A stretch of DNA of 64,000 nucleotides from Linnemannia elongata (taxonomy: Eukaryota > Mortierellomycota > Mortierellomycetes > Mortierellales > Mortierellaceae): assembly GCA_036320915.1 (NCBI GenBank), contig JAXBDG010000010.1, positions 1,612,001 through 1,676,000 on the forward strand, read 5' to 3'. The notes beneath the pieces are model-generated. The model had not been told where the DNA came from. It made no database searches and worked only from the letters and a program-made list of their open reading frames with translations. Positions 12,441 to 23,961 of the stretch are shown here, one piece after another. How positions within the stretch are numbered: position 1 is the first letter of the stretch; every line of letters starts with the position of its first letter. Made by a program: the position numbers and the translations under genes.

Positions 12441-13259
12441 CAAAGCAACGTGAAATGATTGCGCATGGTAAAGAAAAAAAAGGAACTTACTCGAGTGCAA
12501 TTTGAACAGGATCATCATAGGAATCCTTAATGCGCTTGTGGACCGAGAAGGCTCGCACTTCTTCAAGAAACTCAAGGGGTGTGCCTTCCATGATGGTGGT
12601 CCGCTGGGGGATGTACATGACCTTGCTACGCCATGTCGGGACTCCCCATTGATCTGGCGTTCTACTCGTAGGAAAGAAGAGAAAGGAAAGAGTTTGAGGA
12701 AAGCGATAGGAGGAGATGGTGAGCGAGCGGGACGGGAGGAGGTGGGAAAGAGGAGAATGGAAAAAGAGAGAGAGATAGAGACAGATGAGAGGGAGGTTCG
12801 GACTGATATGACCATATTTGGCAAGACCTTATCAACTCCCCCAGGGTCTGTCACTGTCCGCCGACCGTCATCACTGATGAAACCTATTTCTAATTATTTT
12901 TTTTCTTTCTTGAGTGTGCGAACAAAGGGCTTACGTACTTGTCGTCAAGCCAGACTTGTCCTTCATCCATGACGATCGTCTGGTTGATACACTTCAGCAG
13001 AGTTGACTTTCTATTCACAAGGATGGAATAAGACAATGGGTCAGAAAAGCGAAATGGTATTACACAGGCAATTGAAGTAGAAGGAGACCGTGCCAAAATA
13101 TTGGTGTAAATAGTGGTGTTATTTGTCGTACCCGACTCCAGAAGGACCGGTGATGGTCATGACGCCATGACTAAAGTCGATGTCGATGTTGCGGAACAGC
13201 CATGTCCCGTCGCTGTTCTTCTTGCCGATGTTTTTTGCTCGGAAGAGTGGTGATGCCAT
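11591..13259 (-). CDS. Stand-alone ABC ATPase subunit (STAR1/FetA(YbbL)-like)
   Basis: Nucleotide-binding subunit of an ABC transporter with no membrane domain of its own. Five exons on the minus strand: 13259-13132, 13010-12939, 12661-12491, 12202-12084 and 11964-11591. All joins are in frame, giving 287 residues. Visible elements are Walker A GPSGVGKST (split by intron 1 at about residue 43), a Q-loop in VMYIPQRTTI, signature LSGGEMQR, Walker B ILLLDEPTSALDE (split by intron 4) and the switch His in WVTHNPQQ. The TWRSKVMYIPQ context is typical of the small half-transporters represented by bacterial YbbL/FetA and plant STAR1, which pair with a YbbM/STAR2 membrane protein in iron or aluminium tolerance. 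No such partner is in this window. The C terminus has an Asn repeat and an acidic low-complexity tail of about 55 residues. The substrate is unknown. Confidence 0.85.
12203..12490 (-). other. Intron 3 of the ABC ATPase with G and T homopolymers
   Basis: This phase-2 intron contains, on the + strand, 23 G (12285-12307) and 32 T (12408-12439), which read as poly-C and poly-A in the transcript. Such tracts are slippage-prone, and the assembled length is doubtful here. Confidence 0.75.
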
Positions 13260-13751
13260 TGCTTTATGTTTTGATCGAGAAAAGGTAAATGTGAATGAGA
13301 GAAAAGTGTAGGAGGAGGAAAAAAAAAAAAAAATTGAAAATTGGTAAGACAAGGTGAAGATAAAAAAGTGGAAAGGACGAATAGATATAAATTATTTTTT
13401 TTGCGCGGAAATGGACGCAATGATGACCAGCATTTATTCCCGCGCCGCTGCCACTGGCCGAAGAAAAAAGAGAAAGAGCTCCCACACTCTCTTTCATCAT
13501 ACAATAGAAACTAGATGGAGCTATCTTGTATGTCTCATAGATCTGTCAATTGCGAATACGAACAAGATATCGACAGGATGATAAAAAAAAAACAAGACAT
13601 TGCATTATGGTGCCTTTACTTTGAATAGCCTCGTGGTCACGTGTATACTATGCTTCCCCATTGCAGTCTTGACACGGTCATTCGTTTTTTTTTTATTTAG
13701 TTGAAAAGTTCCTCAACGACTCTATTCGTCTTCTTTGACAATTCGAACCCG
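13260..13751. other. Intergenic region upstream of the ABC ATPase
   Basis: AT-rich, with short A and T runs (13319-13333, 13687-13694). It probably holds the ABC ATPase promoter and the 3' end of the next minus-strand gene. No gene recognised. Confidence 0.5.
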
Positions 13752-14643
13752 TCAGTCCCTAAAATCTGCCGCCTGCTTGAATCTCAGCTTGTTGATCACA
13801 GTCTCTATCTCCTCGATCTCATCTTGTAGTGAAAGGTAGTCCAGCCTTGGTCGACTGCCCTCGGATCTGGAGATTCTGCTCCCTTGGATGTTTCCTGTCC
13901 CTGACCACCGCCACCACCCTCCTGTGTCTCAAATACTCCAGTATAGACCAGTTCCCACAGCAGCTCCAACGCTGCCTCAAACCCCATCAGCTTGAGCTTA
14001 ATCCACTGGAGAAGTCCGCCTGTCAATTTTTGCCATCTGTCCAGGCCGTCGAGTAGAGTGAGGTTCGTCTTGTAAGTTTCTTGTACGAAATTGCGGCGAC
14101 CTAACATTGATCATAGTTCTGACATGGTCCTATCTTGCTCTCCTCGCTCACGGCCCGTGAGAAAAAAAAGGAAAAGGGCTCAGTCAGCATGTGTATCTCA
14201 ATCGATTCGCGAGCAACAACAAAAATAATAAAACGAGTAGAAATGTATACCCTTGCTGCAGATCCTAAACTTGAAGAATCAGCAGGCGTAGCTGCTTCCG
14301 GCCTCCTTCGAGGACACTGGAGGACAACCGACGAAAATTCAACTTTATGGATGCGCCGCTCGTCGTTGATGTTGAGGATGACGGACGTGCTGAGTCGAAA
14401 AAGGGCATCCTCAAAAGTCTCCAACATTGCAGCCTGCTTCTTGAAGAGCTGTGAAAAAAAATAGGTACCGCGGTTTGCCCGTGCAAGGGGGTAGCAACAG
14501 TCGGCAAAAAAAGACCAAGAAAAGGGTAGCATGGTGCTCGAGTCTTTTACGGCGGCCAGGGGTTGTCGTTGAAGGCGAACAATCTTATTCTCGAGAGTAG
14601 ACTGGAAGTAGAAGTCTACAAGAACCTTTGCAAGGACTGGCAC
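13752..14643 (-). pseudogene. Unrecognised helical protein gene, 5' end unclear and possibly frameshifted
   Basis: I do not recognise this family. Three minus-strand segments join in frame as exons: 14643-14551, 14448-14271 and 14100-13805, after a TTTAG acceptor at 14645-14644. They encode a helical, coiled-coil-looking protein with segments such as STLENKIVRLQRQ, LFKKQAAMLETFEDALFRL and LLDGLDRWQKLTGG. The second donor (GTTTAG) is weak. The third segment ends in a Gly-rich stretch with a stop at 13805. A strongly coiled-coil segment in another frame (13844-13755, LQDEIEEIETVINKL, stop 13754-13752) looks like the original C terminus. No intron of plausible size bridges the two frames, so either a frameshift or a sequence error near 13900 is likely. 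Coding-like sequence continues upstream to about 14960, but I could not fix the first exon. It might still be an intact gene with a different splice pattern. Confidence 0.35.
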
Positions 14644-14960
14644 CTAAATCAAGATCGCGACAACTGTCAAGACTGATTGGCCGCATATCGGGCGCATTAT
14701 GTAGTCGTCTATGAGGCCGAGGATGATATCTCAGTCTCTCCTGTCGATTCGACGCCTTGGCCTTGTTGAAGGGTAGCATTGGGTATTATTGAATGCAACG
14801 GCCGGCCAACTTCTCCACGTTCTTTCAAGGATGGCAGTGTCTGCGGTGTTCTTGGTATGTCAGGCTGTGCGAGCAGTGGTGAAGGCGAATCCGTGCGGGT
14901 GGTTGTTGCGCCTGATGGTATTAAAGTAGAATGGGTCCTTGGAAGGCTGCGTTGTCCCAA

Positions 14961-15317
14961 AGGCGACTATGGCAGTTTGTTATTGTGGTTGTTGTTGTTG
15001 CTACTTTCTTATTGAAGATATCGTGTCTGTATGATTGTTGTGAATCGTCGGGAGTAGAAGGATGGAGTAATTGAGGAGGAAAAGAAAGGGGGGAAACAAT
15101 GATTGATAGGACCATGATACAAATATATCGATCGCGCAAGAAGGCATGCAGCTTGCAATGATTGCAACCTTGTCCAACGCTTTGACGCGTTTGCAGCTTT
15201 TCTTTGTGCTTTTTTGCGGAAAAATGGATCTGGGTGGCTACTTTTTCATTTCTCTCCTTCTGCACTGAGACTTTATTTGTCCTCAGGAATAAAAAAACAA
15301 CATAAAAAATGGGAGGT
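14961..15317. other. Intergenic region downstream of the TVP15-like gene
   Basis: Mixed-composition DNA with a short GTT repeat near 14985-15000. No gene seen. It may include the first exon of the unrecognised gene to its left and the 3' end of the TVP15-like gene. Confidence 0.4.
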
Positions 15318-18161
15318 CTACATGGCAAAGTACTCTTCTTTCCGTGCGGCAAGTCCATTGTCTGCGGGAGTTGGTAATGTCAAGACAATATCTGGCATGT
15401 ACTGTAGGTGCTGGTTCCCTGGGTTGCGACCGCCAGCTTTCATTGCAGGGTTGGTTGTAGAAGAAGTGAGTATATGAGTAGACTGGAAATCGACAACTTT
15501 GCTATCGCTTATCCTCTTGCCTCCAGTGCTATTGTTGTTTGTGCTGTTGTTGTTTGTGCTGTTGTTAGAAGATAACCTTGCAGTCCTTGTCGATGCAGAA
15601 GTGGCAGCGGATGATGTTGGCTGGTGTGAAGTGGCATGAAAGACCCCGCTCCCGTATGCTGGAGTGCTGGATGCCTGTTGCTGTAGCTGCCTTTGCTTTT
15701 GTTGCAATTGTTGTTGTTCCCGTTGGAGTTGTTGTTGCTGGTGCTGGAGTTGTTGCCGTTGTTGCTTGGAGCTGCTGGTTGGTGAGCTTAATCCTCTGTA
15801 GGTTGTGGTGGTCGTCATTGTGGGCAAACCGGCTCCCATCATCATAGCAGGCTGGGGAACTCCTCCTATAATTCCGTAGCAACCAGACATACCACCGATC
15901 GATGAGAGAATGCGACCTGTCGCCGTCATTGCCACTGCCCCTCCTGCACCACCGCCGATCGCTCCAATAGGGCTTATCCTTGCTGCTGATGCGGGTATTG
16001 ATGGCACTCCTGCATTTACAGCTGGGACGTGGTAGTATGCTGTAGGCTGCTGAGGCAAGGGTTGATTACTCATGTCGCCTTGAAGTGGAGGCTCAGGTGG
16101 TTGGTAGTGACTTTGGAAGGGAGCCCGACTGACACCTGAGAGAGATGTTTTCCGAAAGGGGTCGTGTGGTGGTGTTGGTTTGTTGGTTGTCCGTAAGGGG
16201 AGCTGGTGTTGCGATTGTTGGTGCTGCTGATCAGGCCGACGTGACATACTGTTTCCGTACTGACGAGCAGAAGGAGGTTGATGTTGAGAAGATGACTTGA
16301 GGATCGCATTCTCCGTGGCTGACGCATAGTCATAATCGTCCTTGAGCTCCGTCTTGTTCCCAGCAGATGCAGCTATGGTAGTGGCAGCAAAGACTGGAGT
16401 AGGTGCCTCAGATTGATTGTCAAAGTTGCTGGCATGGGATGATGTTGGTGTAGAGTCGCCGTTGTTGACGCAAAGGTACTGCAGGGGTGATCCTGGGACT
16501 GACGTGGTGTTGCTCCAACGACGGTTGGGCGGGGGTGAAAGTGCAAATGTGGCAGAAAGTGTAAAGTTATGTTGTTGGTCGCCTGCTCCGACTCCTGAAG
16601 TGATGATGGAAGGGAGACTCTTGTCTTGGGCTCCAGCATGAGCGTTGACAGACTGAAGCTTACTCCTCCGTCCTTCTGGCACTGTCGAGCCATCGTGGGT
16701 CGACATGTTTTGTTCTTGCTGCAGAAGATGGCACCCTTTACTCCGTGTGATCGAAGCACGATCCTGAAGACTGCTGGAAACGGGGTCATGCTGACCACTT
16801 GTCATTGCCAGATTATCATGACTAACCGCAGCCATCTGCTGCGTGGTTTGATATCCTCCTCCTGCTCCTGACGGCAAAAAGGTGGAGACCGATCCGTGCA
16901 GCTTACTCTGTGGCTGGTGTCGAGGGAACTGAACCTCCTGCTCTGAGTAGTGCTGCTGCCCTGGCAGGGAAGCTCCAGAGAGTGGATGATGACCCATCCG
17001 TCGAGTGGGAGAAATAGGCGGAGAAAACATGGCCGTCAGCGACCCTCCTCCTCCACCACCACCGCCACCACCAGACCTACTAATCCCATTTCCAGTCCCC
17101 TCATAGCCTCCTCCATTACCGGCACCACCCATCATACCACCAGTCCCATTAAACAGAGCACTCCCCGCATTAATAACCGAAAATGCACGGATCTGCTTCG
17201 GACTCCCCATAGCCAAATGAGCATGGACCGTCATAGAATTCGGATGGTGTGCAGGGATCATCCTTGTCAAATTTTGCTCCTGCTGTAGTTGCTGTTCGTA
17301 TATCCGTTGAGCCTCCAACTGGACGCGAAAATGCTTCTGTTCCTTCCATTGGTCCAGCTTCTTGTAGTTGAGGATGAGGCTGTCGAGTGGGGGGATGAGA
17401 CTGACGTAGGAGAGCATAAAGAAGGCCAGGCCCATACAGACGACTATGATACCTCCGTATAGATTGAATGGGATCGGGGAGGCGATCAGACAGCCAAAAC
17501 TAGAATCGATGCAAGCCGGTCCAGTCAAATAAAGAAAATGAAGATTAGGAATGGGAAATTGGGACCATCGGGTCTGAGCCTGCGTTCAGGGAGCAGCATG
17601 GAAACAACATTGGTACGTGTCGTGTGTGGTAGTGAACTGTGTACATTACAACAAGTAGGTCAACCCTCTGCCTCGATATGTGCACTGTGAATATAAAAGG
17701 GTTAGAATGATGGAATGTCAGTGTTTGATGTTCAGGGGATTCGCACTGATGCAAAGGCAACAAAAAACAACAATCGATTTTTTTTCTCCTTACCAAGAAA
17801 CGAAAGTACTCATAAGTCAGCTGTGGCAAGCGAATCTCAGAGACGATGAGCAGACAGGCAAAGGACCTATGGTGTTGTTGGTGGGGAACAGGTGATGATA
17901 CAGTATGAGTGATCGGCGCTTAGGCGATTGCTGGAGGGAGAGGAGTCAGGTGTTGAATACGTCCATAACGTGCCCGGCGGGTCCCTGTTGCCACGGCCGC
18001 GTTGTGTTGTCTTACGCGGCAAAAACATTGAGGATGATAAAGTTGACGGAGGCTTCGATGATGTTGAAGCAGGACGCGACGAGGATGATGAGATAGAGTG
18101 CGATGTTGAGGCTGTTGACAAAAAGCGACAAGATAATGCCGCGTCGGCCAAGGCGTAGCAT
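15318..18161 (-). CDS. TVP15/COPI-associated four-TM protein with giant Gln-rich tail
   Basis: Minus-strand gene with exons 18161-18016, 17866-17794, 17684-17650 and 17499-15318, all joins in frame, 811 residues. Residues 1 to about 130 form four membrane segments like those of the COPI-associated/TVP15 family of Golgi and late-endosomal vesicle proteins. The diagnostic central motif FRFL...YRGRGLTYLFFG is rebuilt only when a 35-nt micro-exon (17684-17650) is included; this matches the GRG-hydrophobic signature of TVP15. TM segments lie at about 8-30, 34-55, 83-100 and 103-125. The remaining 680 residues are cytosolic, low complexity and unlike the short tails of the family. They include a Gly run, Ser/Pro-rich parts, a Gln/Arg coiled coil (around 15670-15780) and Asn/Ser repeats near the end. 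Family assignment is by motif; function in trafficking is inferred. Confidence 0.78.
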
Positions 18162-19815
18162 AGTCTTGCAAGGAGTCGCGTCGTGTGAGACTGTATCTGG
18201 TGTAATAAAGGTTAAGGTTGCAGAGGTATGTTGGGATAGGAGACGGACAGAAGGGGGTCGAAAGGTGAAGAAGGGAGGTTTCGGGGCTTGGTCACAGGGC
18301 AAGGGGAGTAGGTGCACAGAAAGCGAGGGTGAAAAAAGAAGTGAGGGGTGGTCGAGTGGTGTTGGTGGATGGAGTTGGGAAAAGAGATCAGACAACGGTG
18401 CAACTCAGTACCTCATGTCCGTTTGTCAGTGCGCTGGTTGTTCGATTGAGTGAGTGAGAATGGGCGTCATTATGTTTGTTGTTTGTTGTTTCTGGGATGG
18501 TTGCGCATGAACAGCGATGAGACGGGTGAAGGGAGTATTCCACATGACCTGACGACCCAAACTTGCTACGAATGAAAAAGAAATAATCTTTTCGGGTAAC
18601 AGACAGTCGGAGGCTGAGAAGAAGGAGGAGAGAAGTGAAAAGGAATGTTCTGATTCCATCACCAAGCAAGGGGGAATCTTGTTCATTCATGCTTTCTGGT
18701 CGACTGACTGTATAAAGGCAATCACATATCCTTCTTTTTTACCTCCAAAGGAGTAGCTATACCTTTGTACAGTTAAGTATCATGACTTTTGTGCCTATGT
18801 GTTTCGTGGCGCCGCCACCAATGGTTAATGGTCTCAGATGGTGATGGTCTATGAAAACATAGGTTGCCCTTAAGCTTGGAATGGTTGCTGAGGAGGAGGG
18901 AAGGAAAGACCACTCCATCAACTAACTCTTAGCCTGCTCACGCGCCTTCGACTGTCTCCTATTGACAGTAGAGCTATGTCAACTTTTTTTTATTCTTTTG
19001 GCGTTTCCCTCCTTTCACAACGTATGACGACAGATGGCGCAGCATCGTCATTGTGGAAACCATGGAAGAACACCCAAAAAAAGAACAAAGAGTCGACGAA
19101 GGATGAGGTAAATGAAAAGAGGTGAACGTGTTACGGAGGGAGGCACCAACACTCCAAAATAGTTTTTGAAGGTCCTCCGATCGCTAATGAGCAATGATGA
19201 CAAGGGACACCTCCAGCCAACGCCTCCTAGAGGACGCAGTGGTACATGTCTGCCCTTATTAATCAGCTGCCTGCGCTCTATGTCTTCTTCGAAAGAGTTA
19301 ACGAAAGACTTCATCGGCTCTTATCTAATGCTTTGATGAATGAGGCTATGACATGATGTATGTGTGACTATGGGTATGGAGCTATTTAAGCTAGGACCTT
19401 TCGTAGCGCAGGACGTAGATTTCAAGACGACACGCGCAGAGTGCTCTCATGTCCCTTTTGTATGAGAATTTGTTGTGCCTGGATTTCGAGTGACGCCTTT
19501 TGTCGCACACTTGCAGAAAGAAAAAAGAGGAGACGAGGACAGACATCGTGGCCCCGTCTTTCCACATAACCGGCTGAATGAGCAGGCATGGATTTATGGT
19601 TCACTCTTTAGACGAAATGAAAATAAAAACATAGGACTGTCTGACTGCGTGCCTGCACCCCTTTGAACGGAATACATCTAAAGAAAGAAAAAAAAAAGCG
19701 AATTAAAAAGAAAAAGAACCAATCAAGCCAACACGTCTGGACGCATGACCAGAACACCATTTTTTGTTTTCCTGCCCCCCTCCTCCCCTCGCTCTCGAAC
19801 AAAGGTAGGAGATGA

Positions 19816-19843
<28 letters not shown>
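19816..19843 (+). repeat. CAGG tetranucleotide microsatellite (7 units)
   Basis: Seven perfect CAGG units in non-coding DNA, giving artefactual Cys/Leu/Pro-rich frames on the minus strand. Confidence 0.95.
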
Positions 19844-19847
<4 letters not shown>

Positions 19848-20806
19848 AAAGTGAGAAGGATTGTGGGAAAGTTCATGGACTGGCAAGGATTGGCAAGGGT
19901 CATCTCTTTCAACATATTCAATGAAAGAGTACAAGAGTAATGAATAGAAGTCCGCGAGGTCTCAATTGCACGAGTATGTCTACGTTGAATGGCATGTGGT
20001 GAAGTGGTTCTAAGCATACACAATAAAAAACGAAAATAGAAGGTCCGGTAGGATGTGAAGGCATCCAAGGCAGCAGTAGATATAGGTGGGTATCTACACT
20101 GGCTAAAGTCATTCACATTAGAGCAAAAACAACTAGGATTTCATTATTGATGAGTGGACTCATGTGCCCAATTGTTGTCCCAACCTTGCTTCGTTGTATC
20201 TGTGTCCGCACCAATCCGCGTAGAGGTTTCCTTAGCTATTGTTTAGTGCTCTGAAGGAATAAGGAGCACAAGGGTGGGGTGGGGGTGAAGGAATGAGAGG
20301 GGAGGAACGAGGGGTGAAGGAGGGGTTTAATTGCATGGCTGTCCCTTGTCTCTGTCTGTGTCTTCTGCAGGAATGTATTTGAGTATATTATCATCTTTTG
20401 CCTGCGATGGCACAGATTTGCCCAGATATCACACGCATGAAACAGCAGCTCAGGCACAATCACCCAACAGCGACAGTCGATAGAGTCAGACAAGTGCGAA
20501 AAGAGGCGGGATTGAAACGTACAGAGAGTACAGATGCACATGGTGAGGGAATAATCATGGGCAGGCATTAGAGCGACAATTTCAGTGCAGGACAAATGCC
20601 TCATTTTTTTTTCTTTTTTCGCCTTCCATCGTGCGACATCGAGTCCTCCAATCGATTGAATGAAATCGGCGTTATTGTAGCTCTCTCCCTCGTAACGCTA
20701 ACAAAGGAGGGAATGAGAAAAGGCGGACGAGTAAGCAGCGAAAGAGGAACAGTATCATTTCCATAAGCGTATTGTGGTGGCCATGTGTGTGTGCCCCACC
20801 TTTACC

Positions 20807-20816
20807 TTTAAATAGC
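20807..20816 (+). promoter_or_regulatory. TATA-like element upstream of the amine oxidase
   Basis: CTTTAAATAG lies about 320 bases before the amine oxidase ATG, followed by a CT-rich region that could be a long leader. Motif match only. Confidence 0.25.
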
Positions 20817-21131
20817 TCCGGAACCGCAGTTTTTTCTCTCTTCCTTCTTGTTTCCACCCTCTTTTCTTGCTTTTCTTTACATCTGAACAACCTCATCACT
20901 TCTTTTCACTCACTCCCCTCACCTACAATCAACACCCCATTTCAAGCCATTGCTTGCATTCGACCATCTGTCTTGCCCTTTTGTTTGTTACACACAATAG
21001 AACCACTTTTCCTTCTCGCCTCTCCTCCGAAAGACCCAGTCACACATCCTTCGAGCCAAGCCCAACTCCAACCAACCCAACCCAACAACCAACCCGACAA
21101 CCCAACAAGTACCCGACCCTTTTCTGAAGCA

Positions 21132-23961
21132 ATGACAAACGTGAAGAAGCACATCGTAATTATTGGCGCCGGAATCTCTGGCCTTGCCGCAGGTAAGGCG
21201 TTATCGTTTCTCTTGCTCGTTACTACATATGACAAAATGACCACCTCTCGGTCGATATTTCCCCCATCCTCCCTGGTCTCTTCCATTCTTGTTTCCCTTT
21301 TTTCTCTCCAGAGGAAGGTACAGGCATGGCCGCCCCATGGTGGTGTGTGAGTGTCAGACTCGAACAGGCCCGCTGCATAAAAAAAGTACCAAGCATTCAA
21401 ACCTCTCTTTTTTCTTTTTCTCTGTACCTCATTTTATATTGTTACTCCACTCCTTCCTTTCTCACTCTCCAACTGCTCCTCGACAACACGACCATACGAT
21501 CATTATCGACCCCATTCCTTTTCTGTTGCAATGATTGTGATGCTGTTGATATGTATATAAAACGGTTTGTTGATCCTAGCTCACGAGCTGTCCAAACATC
21601 CCTCCTCGATTCAGGTGACCGTTCTTGAGGCTAGGAATCGCATCGGCGGTCGGCTTGACACCCATCGGAATCTAGTCCAGGGCGAGCACGAGGACATCCC
21701 TATAGACTTTGGCGCCTCCTGGATTCACGGAGTCGACCCCTCCAACCCCATCGTCTCCCTTGCCGAGACTGCGCAGGCCCGGCTCGAGGCCACCAACAGC
21801 GATGTCATATACCATCATCCCGGACAGCCCGCCCTCAAACAGGAAGAGAGCAATCACTACTGGGCCGTCCTCTGGGAGATCTTTGGCAAGGCCCAAGAGT
21901 TCTCGCGCGACAACCGGAATCGCATCTCGGTCCATACCTCCTTCAGGAACTGGTTGGACCATTACCTCTCGACCCGCCAGAGCAGGGATCCCACTCTACC
22001 CAACTACATGTCTCCCAGAGAGCGCAAGATCATCCCCTTACTGGCACAGTTCTGGGCGGATGAGAACGCCATCGCCCTCAACAAGGTCTCGCTCAAGTAC
22101 ATGGATGCCGAGAACATGCCTCCCGGTGACCACTGCATCATGGCTAATGGCTATGACCGCATTCTTGACGTCCTCTGCGAGGAGATGAAGTCGGTTCCCA
22201 TCCTTTTGGAACACGTTGTGAACCGCATCGAGTACAATGGTGAGTTGCCTCCCCTGTCCATTTTCATAGTTTTTTTTCGTAGAACCAAAAAGGATGTACA
22301 TAGCTTGATGGATAGATAGTTGAAATGTTGGAACTGACATGGAGCAATACTCGTAACCGCTTCAGAAAAACCTTGTTTTTGACCTCTCTCCCCACAACCA
22401 ACAACAACCCTACATAGAGTCGAACGTCAAGATTTCGACCAACAAAGGCGTCTTCACTGCTGACGTTGTGCTGGTCACCCTCCCTCTCGGTGTCCTCAAG
22501 TCTGGCTCCGTCATCTTCTCGCCTCCCCTCCCCGAGAGGAAAAAGACCGCGATCAAGCGTCTGGGCTTTGGCACGATGGTCAAGGTTGTCCTCTACTTCC
22601 CCACTTGCTTCTGGCCCAAGGATAAGCACTTCATCAATTTCCTACCTATACCCTCGAGTATACCCAATCCCAAGCTCTGTCGCCATCTTAATGAGCGACA
22701 GATGGCTGCTCTGACGACATACATGAACGACTTAGCCAACTACACCTCGCTCATGCCCGTCCACAACGCGCCGATCATGATTGCCTATGCCGCCAATGAG
22801 TCGGCCGAGGTCTTTGAAAAGCTGACTGAGCAGGAAGCCATGGAGGTCCTCGTCTGCCAACTGTCGCACTACTTCCCCATCCTCGTCAAGGATCCCGCCA
22901 ACTCGCGACCCACTCGAGTCTTTATGACTCGCTGGAACGCTGACCCTTATGCCTGCGGCTCGTACACCAGTATCCCAGTTGGTGCGCATCAGTCCGACCT
23001 TGGCGAGTTTGAGATCCCCGTTGGAGCCCGATCGGTCGCCGTTCTTTCCAGCAGCGATCACATGGAGGCCGAAGACATGGTCGATGCTTCCTTTGCGCTC
23101 AAGGCTGCTGCCAGGAAACACCAGATCATGATGATGTCCTACGACAAGCGGAAACCCAGCGCCAAGAGCGGCCTCGAGAACTATGCCGCTCTTGGCACCA
23201 GTCCTACGGATTCGAACGAAGGATTCCCTGGACATCCCATCAAGGGTTGCCTTCTGCCCTCTCAAGACAATGGAGGTGTCCACTCTATCACCTTGGCGAC
23301 CAGCAATCTCAGTCTAGCCAAGATGACTGGCGAGAACCATGTCAGTCACCGTGCCAGTGGAAGTCGACCTGTCAGTCATCCTCGTATCGGTGGAATGAGC
23401 GAGGTCGGTTATCGTACCAGCATCCCTGGAGCAATTGATATCCCCATGCATCACCACCACCGTCGTCAGCAGTCGATTGACACAAAACGCTCTCACCATC
23501 GCGGCGGCTTCGATGACGCAATCGATATTGCTGTTGGCTCTGGCGGCACTGGTGGATCGGGCATTGGAGGGCTTGTTGCTGTTGCCACGGCCAATTATGA
23601 TCGGAATCGCCACCACAGCCATCATATTGTTCACCATCGTCATGGTGTTCAGGATCAGGTCAACACCAGTGCCGCTGGCCAGTTCCTTTCAGAGCTGGTC
23701 GAGCCTTTGATGTCATCCTTCCCTGCTGTTTACCACACCAAGGAAGGTTCACCCTCGACCTCGCCTCCTTCGATCAGGAAGAAACATGCGACCCCTCCTA
23801 CCGCAATTACGGTCGTCAAAACGATTGGAGTGAATGATGCGGCCAAGGGAAGAATCTACTTTGCGGGAGAACACACCACTGCAACTTCCTTCGCCAGTGT
23901 CCATGGTGCATTGATGACTGGCCGACGCGAGGCAGCTAAGATTGTCTCTCAGACGTTTTAA
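21132..23961 (+). CDS. Flavin amine oxidase (polyamine oxidase/LSD-like) with a His-rich insertion
   Basis: FAD-dependent amine oxidase; the family oxidises polyamines or demethylates histone lysine. Exons 21132-21192, 21580-22239 and 22418-23961 join in phase 1 twice, giving 754 residues. The dinucleotide-binding motif GAGISG is at residues 12-17. VTVLEARNRIGGR, FGASWIHG, VLVTLPLGVLKSG and WNADPYACGSYTSIPVGA are all classic for the superfamily. The C-terminal FAD motif GRIYFAGEHTTATSFASVHG is at about residue 718. Between IPVGA (about 445) and that motif relatives have a few tens of residues; here there are about 270. They include His clusters (HHHHRR at about 585, then HHSHHIVHHRHG) and Gly-rich spacers. 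There is no SWIRM or Tower domain, so polyamine oxidase is likelier than a true LSD1, but the substrate is not determined. No signal peptide or clear peroxisomal tail is visible (the C terminus is SQTF). Confidence 0.9.

Larger units (their letters stand above)
18162..21131. other. Divergent intergenic region, about 3 kb
   Basis: Lies between the divergently oriented TVP15-like gene and the amine oxidase gene. I see no convincing gene on either strand; the open frames lack family motifs or splice support. It contains a seven-unit CAGG repeat, G-rich stretches near 20270-20330 and CT-rich leader sequence just before 21132. A lineage-specific small gene or non-coding RNA cannot be excluded. Confidence 0.5.

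Noticed and set aside
13735..13755. TTCGAACCC-like box as a tRNA T-loop
   Set aside because: No matching acceptor, D or anticodon stems in the surrounding 80 bases on either strand.
19608..20116. Cys/Leu/Pro-rich minus-strand frames
   Set aside because: They translate the CAGG repeat and flanking non-coding DNA; no homology-like motif and no splice support.
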